64,000 nt of DNA from assembly GCA_934700895.1 (NCBI GenBank), contig CAKUXV010000002.1, positions 62,001-126,000 of the forward strand, given 5' to 3'. Below, piece by piece: positions 61,535 through 64,000 of this stretch. Below the pieces are notes generated by a model. That model was not told the DNA's origin and did no database searches. It saw only the letters and a program-made list of their open reading frames with translations. Both the position numbers and the translations under genes were made by a program. Position 1 is the stretch's first letter; every line of letters begins with the position of its first letter. Source of the DNA: an uncultured Bacilli bacterium (GTDB taxonomy: Bacteria; Bacillota_I; Bacilli_A; RFN20; CAG-826).

Positions 61535-61555
61535 TTTGCTACGAGGTGGGAAAAA

Positions 61556-61996
61556 GTGGTAAAAACGTTCTTCGGAAAATTCAAACGTTCCCTGGACACT
61601 AAAGGCCGCTTGCTCATCCCCGCTAAGCTCCTTCCGCAAGGAGAGAAGTGTCTCTACGTTCTTCGCGGTTTCGATGGATGTTTGTCGGTCTACGACGAAA
61701 AATCCTTCGAAAAACTGATGGTTGAATTGCAGAACATGGATTATCGGAACGAGGAGCAGCGAGCTTACGTCCGCCTCGCGGCGAGTTCTGTTAACGAGAT
61801 GAATATAGACTCGCATGGACGCATTCTTCTTGGAAGACAAATCCTGGATGAATACGGAATCAGTCAAGATGTTACGATCATCGGAGCCATTGATCATTTC
61901 GAGATTTGGGATTCCGCTGCATTCGCAAAATACTTGATTGTGCACGGTTCAGCGTTTGATCAATTGGGGTCTTCGTCGAAAGGAAATCGCTCATGA
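61556..61996 (+). CDS. mraZ: Transcriptional regulator MraZ
   Basis: A 146-residue DNA-binding protein that controls the division cluster. Two AbrB-like SpoVT halves each have the family signature: SLDTKGRLLIPAKL near residue 13 and NIDSHGRILLGRQIL near 85. The GTG at 61556, with GAGG nine bases upstream, gives the normal MraZ N terminus (FFGKFKRSLD); a longer ATG reading would start before the ribosome site. The stop overlaps rsmH (ATGA). No clear TGGGN repeats were seen upstream. Confidence 0.94.
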   Translation: MVKTFFGKFKRSLDTKGRLLIPAKLLPQGEKCLYVLRGFDGCLSVYDEKSFEKLMVELQNMDYRNEEQRAYVRLAASSVNEMNIDSHGRILLGRQILDEYGISQDVTIIGAIDHFEIWDSAAFAKYLIVHGSAFDQLGSSSKGNRS

Positions 61997-62928
61997 AGTA
62001 TGAACATAAACCTGTGCTTTTGAGTGAATGCATCGATGGACTTCAAATTAAAGAAAACGGAGTTTATGTCGATTTGACTCTTGGAAGGGCGGGGCACTCT
62101 TCGGAGATTCTTAAAAGAATCCCCAGGGGAAAGCTTTATTCCTTCGATCAAGACGAAGAAGCGATAGAACAATCCAAAACTAGACTTGGCCTAATCTCGT
62201 CTAACTTCGAATTGATTCGCTCCAATTTCGAAAACGTAAAGGAAGAGTTGGAAAAAAGAGGCGTGGTCGCCGTCGATGGAATTCTCGCAGATTTAGGGGT
62301 TTCTAGCCCTCAATTGGATGACCCGAAAAGAGGGTTCTCCTATCGGGAGGAAGAACCGCTTGACATGAGAATGAATCTCGACAATCCACTTACCGCCGCA
62401 AAAGTATGCAATGAATATCCACTCGATAAAATTGCAAAAATCTTGTGGCAATATGGTGAAGAAAAAGATGCATATCGCATTGCGAAAAACATCGTTTCTC
62501 GGCGAAGCCAATCACCATTGCGAACTACACTCGATCTCGTTGAATGTGTGAAGCAGGCCAAAACGGCCAAGGAACTCTCTAAAAAGGGGCATCCTGCTAA
62601 ACAAACGTTCCAAGCGATAAGGATCGAAGTCAATCACGAGGAAGAGGCGTTGCAAAAAATGCTTCTCGACGCACCATTCTTGTTAAAAAAAGGTGGCCGC
62701 ATCGCAATCATCACATTCATGTCGTTGGATGATCGACTCGTAAAAGATCGCTTCCGAGAATTGTCGATTCTCGAAGGCTCGAGACATGGCCCGGCCCTTT
62801 TGCCGGAACAAATTGCAAAGCCAGACTTTGCTCTTGTCAATCGGAAACCGATTGTCCCCTCCGCAGATGAACTTGGCGAGAACCGTCGAGCGATGAGCGG
62901 CAAACTTAGAATCATGGAAAGAATTTAG
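61993..62928 (+). CDS. rsmH: 16S rRNA (cytosine-1402-N4)-methyltransferase RsmH
   Basis: A 311-residue SAM-dependent enzyme. HKPVLLSECIDGL opens the protein, VDLTLGRAGHSSEIL near residue 26 is the SAM motif (Gly to Arg relative to the usual TxGxGGH), LADLGVSSPQLDDPKRGFSY near 98 and the late ENRRAMSGKLRIMER complete the signature. It methylates C1402 in the ribosomal P site. Four-base overlap with mraZ. Confidence 0.96.
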   Translation: MKYEHKPVLLSECIDGLQIKENGVYVDLTLGRAGHSSEILKRIPRGKLYSFDQDEEAIEQSKTRLGLISSNFELIRSNFENVKEELEKRGVVAVDGILADLGVSSPQLDDPKRGFSYREEEPLDMRMNLDNPLTAAKVCNEYPLDKIAKILWQYGEEKDAYRIAKNIVSRRSQSPLRTTLDLVECVKQAKTAKELSKKGHPAKQTFQAIRIEVNHEEEALQKMLLDAPFLLKKGGRIAIITFMSLDDRLVKDRFRELSILEGSRHGPALLPEQIAKPDFALVNRKPIVPSADELGENRRAMSGKLRIMERI

Positions 62929-62953
62929 GACCCACGTCCAGAAAGGAGGCCCC

Positions 62954-63181
62954 ATGAAAGACAAATTGGTGAAATACAATCACAAAAAAAGCTTTTATCG
63001 CGTTCGTAACGCGGGAAAGGCCTTCGCTTTCGCTTTTGTCCTAGCTTTAGGAAGCATTCTACCGATTGTCATTGTCGCGAACGCTTCGGCCAAGGAAACC
63101 AACGCACAGGAAGCCGTTAGTTCCACAAAAACCGAAATCGACGCCAACGACGATGTATATGAGGTGGTTTTGCCGGCTTAA
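62954..63181 (+). CDS. Small bitopic membrane protein in the FtsL position
   Basis: A 75-residue protein: a basic N terminus (MKDKLVKYNHKKSFYRVRNAG), one hydrophobic span at about 24-44 and a short acidic outer tail. The position after rsmH is where ftsL normally lies, and the topology matches, but the outer part is only 30 residues and lacks the leucine-zipper coiled coil of FtsL. AAAGGAGG gives a strong start. Alternatively, the hydrophobic part with ANASA could be a cleavable signal. Confidence 0.6.
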   Translation: MKDKLVKYNHKKSFYRVRNAGKAFAFAFVLALGSILPIVIVANASAKETNAQEAVSSTKTEIDANDDVYEVVLPA

Positions 63182-63203
63182 GCCATCTTGCCTTGAATCA
63201 ATG

Positions 63204-63235
63204 AGGCTGAAGAGATAATCTTCAGCCTTTTTATT
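63204..63235 (+). terminator. Terminator inside the division cluster
   Basis: AGGCTGAAGA / TCTTCAGCCT, a perfect ten-pair stem with a five-base loop and TTTTTATTT. It separates mraZ-rsmH-X from ftsA. Confidence 0.93.
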
Positions 63236-63311
63236 TACATAGTAAATAGTAAGTCCTTAAAAACTACCAAAAATCGAATATTTCTTTATTAATCTTTTTC
63301 GATATCTACAT

Positions 63312-63317
63312 TAGAAT
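63312..63317 (+). promoter_or_regulatory. Probable -10 of ftsA
   Basis: TAGAAT ends ten bases before the ATG; no Shine-Dalgarno site fits between. Confidence 0.35.
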
Positions 63318-63327
63318 ATATCTATCT

Positions 63328-64000
63328 ATGAAAAAACCATTGGCTTGCCTTGAAATCACGAGCGAATCCATAAAAATGCTTGTTGGATACGAGGAAGAAG
63401 GAAAACCGATCTCCTTATATTCAATAGAAAAACCCATTCCGGGGATTATCAGAAACGGAACAATTGCGGATCCAGACGCATTGATTTCCGCCCTTTCTTC
63501 GTTCCATAAAATTACGGATGAACATGCGAAATTGAATATGTCGATTTGCGAAATCTGTCTCGTTTTGCCTCCCATTGAGTTTTCCGTTTATGAGGCGGAC
63601 GAAGTAACAAATACCGTTAAAAGTGACAATCAAATTCAGGAACTGGATATTTCTAACGTTATTGGTCTTGTTCGAAAGAAGAGACTGCCCAATAACGATG
63701 AAATGGTCGATATCATTCCGGATAGTTTCATTTTGGACGACCGTCGTTCCATGGCGACCCCACCGCTTGGAGAAAGAAGCAGCATGCTGGGGGTTCACGC
63801 ATTGATCCACGCTATGCCCGGGTATATTAAAAATCAGTTTTTATCGATTGCCGCTCGTTCGGGTTTCCGAGTTAAGAAAAGTTGCATTTCCAGCTACTGC
63901 AACGCATTGCTTGCCGCTACCATTTCTGACTTCCCCTCAAAATACGTTCTCGTTGATATCGGTGGGAAAATCACCTCGTTAAGCTTAATTGCTCGTCAAA
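63328..64000 (+). CDS. ftsA: Cell division protein FtsA (partial, runs off the window)
   Basis: The first 224 codons are open to the window end. MKKPLACLEITSESIKMLVG is the phosphate-1 strand of an actin-like ATPase, residues about 85-165 with IDISNVIGLVRKK-like sequence and VHALIHAMP match the 1C/SHS2 insertion of FtsA, and YVLVDIGGKITSL near 212 is the phosphate-2 motif. It would anchor FtsZ to the membrane. A PilM/Alp-like relative is less likely given mraZ and rsmH upstream. Confidence 0.85.
   Translation, partial: MKKPLACLEITSESIKMLVGYEEEGKPISLYSIEKPIPGIIRNGTIADPDALISALSSFHKITDEHAKLNMSICEICLVLPPIEFSVYEADEVTNTVKSDNQIQELDISNVIGLVRKKRLPNNDEMVDIIPDSFILDDRRSMATPPLGERSSMLGVHALIHAMPGYIKNQFLSIAARSGFRVKKSCISSYCNALLAATISDFPSKYVLVDIGGKITSLSLIARQ

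Overview
The window reads as one continuous chromosomal segment of a member of the Bacillota, class Bacilli. Supporting signs are strong AGGAGG-type ribosome binding sites on most genes, a T-box leader on pheST, a dnaB-dnaI helicase-loading operon, a DnaE replicase, MraZ/RsmH and class II aldolase. TGA is used as a stop and TGG as Trp, so this is not the Mycoplasma code. G+C looks moderate by eye (mid 40s percent). The division cluster is very short (mraZ, rsmH, a small membrane protein, ftsA, with no penicillin-binding-protein or mur genes between). This, with charged inserts in the Opp ATPases, recalls Mollicutes-related gut lineages such as RF39/RFN20. That placement is an inference.

Layout. 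1-3749: end of an oligopeptide ABC operon (oppC end, oppD, oppF, a membrane protein). 3846-4092: tRNA-Asp and tRNA-Phe with promoter and terminator. 4153-6563: a large O-antigen-ligase-like membrane protein facing a CopZ-like metal-binding protein. 6685-19848: a tightly overlapping run of genes: sugar transporter, phospholipase-C-like protein, unknown protein, cardiolipin synthase, Fe-alcohol dehydrogenase, galM, galT, galK, a membrane protein, malQ and rimO. 19809-22578: a tandem SH3-like protein, then CapG/CapF nucleotide-sugar genes. 22622-23404: two paralogous small membrane proteins, one frame-broken. 23515-28482: enolase, a PAP2 phosphatase, pyruvate kinase and phosphofructokinase.

28588-38039 is a replication and repair block: a cre-like palindrome and three DnaA boxes precede dnaB-dnaI, which converge on mutM-coaE (one fused gene), polA and dnaE. 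38102-39151 is a decayed region with an alpha/beta hydrolase spread over three frames. 39374-50869 holds an M13 peptidase lipoprotein, an NrnA-like phosphoesterase, acetate kinase, glycogen branching enzyme and phosphorylase, a CBS protein, a second Fe-alcohol dehydrogenase and a cytidylate-kinase-like protein. 50917-53972 has aldolase, a PucR-like regulator, a perfect palindromic operator and an MsmK-type sugar ABC ATPase. 53973-54423 contains a candidate structured RNA of unknown class. 54424-64000 contains a small membrane protein, a DUF523 protein with an Arg-rich repeat tail, a YgjP-like metallopeptidase, a TrmH-type methyltransferase, T-box-pheS-pheT, a DUF177 protein, and mraZ-rsmH-X-ftsA (cut by the window end).

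Together the genes describe a fermentative sugar user. Galactose enters through the Leloir genes, and glycogen/maltodextrin through GlgB, GlgP and MalQ. Both feed glycolysis (PfkA, Fba, Eno, Pyk), with acetate kinase and alcohol dehydrogenases as outlets. No rRNA, CRISPR array, insertion sequence or prophage was seen. The most unusual items are the unassigned RNA at 54159-54338, the DUF523/Arg-repeat fusion, the MutM-CoaE fusion, a DnaI whose Walker A lysine is arginine, and a group of genes whose -10 element sits almost on the start codon with no Shine-Dalgarno sequence (candidate leaderless transcripts).
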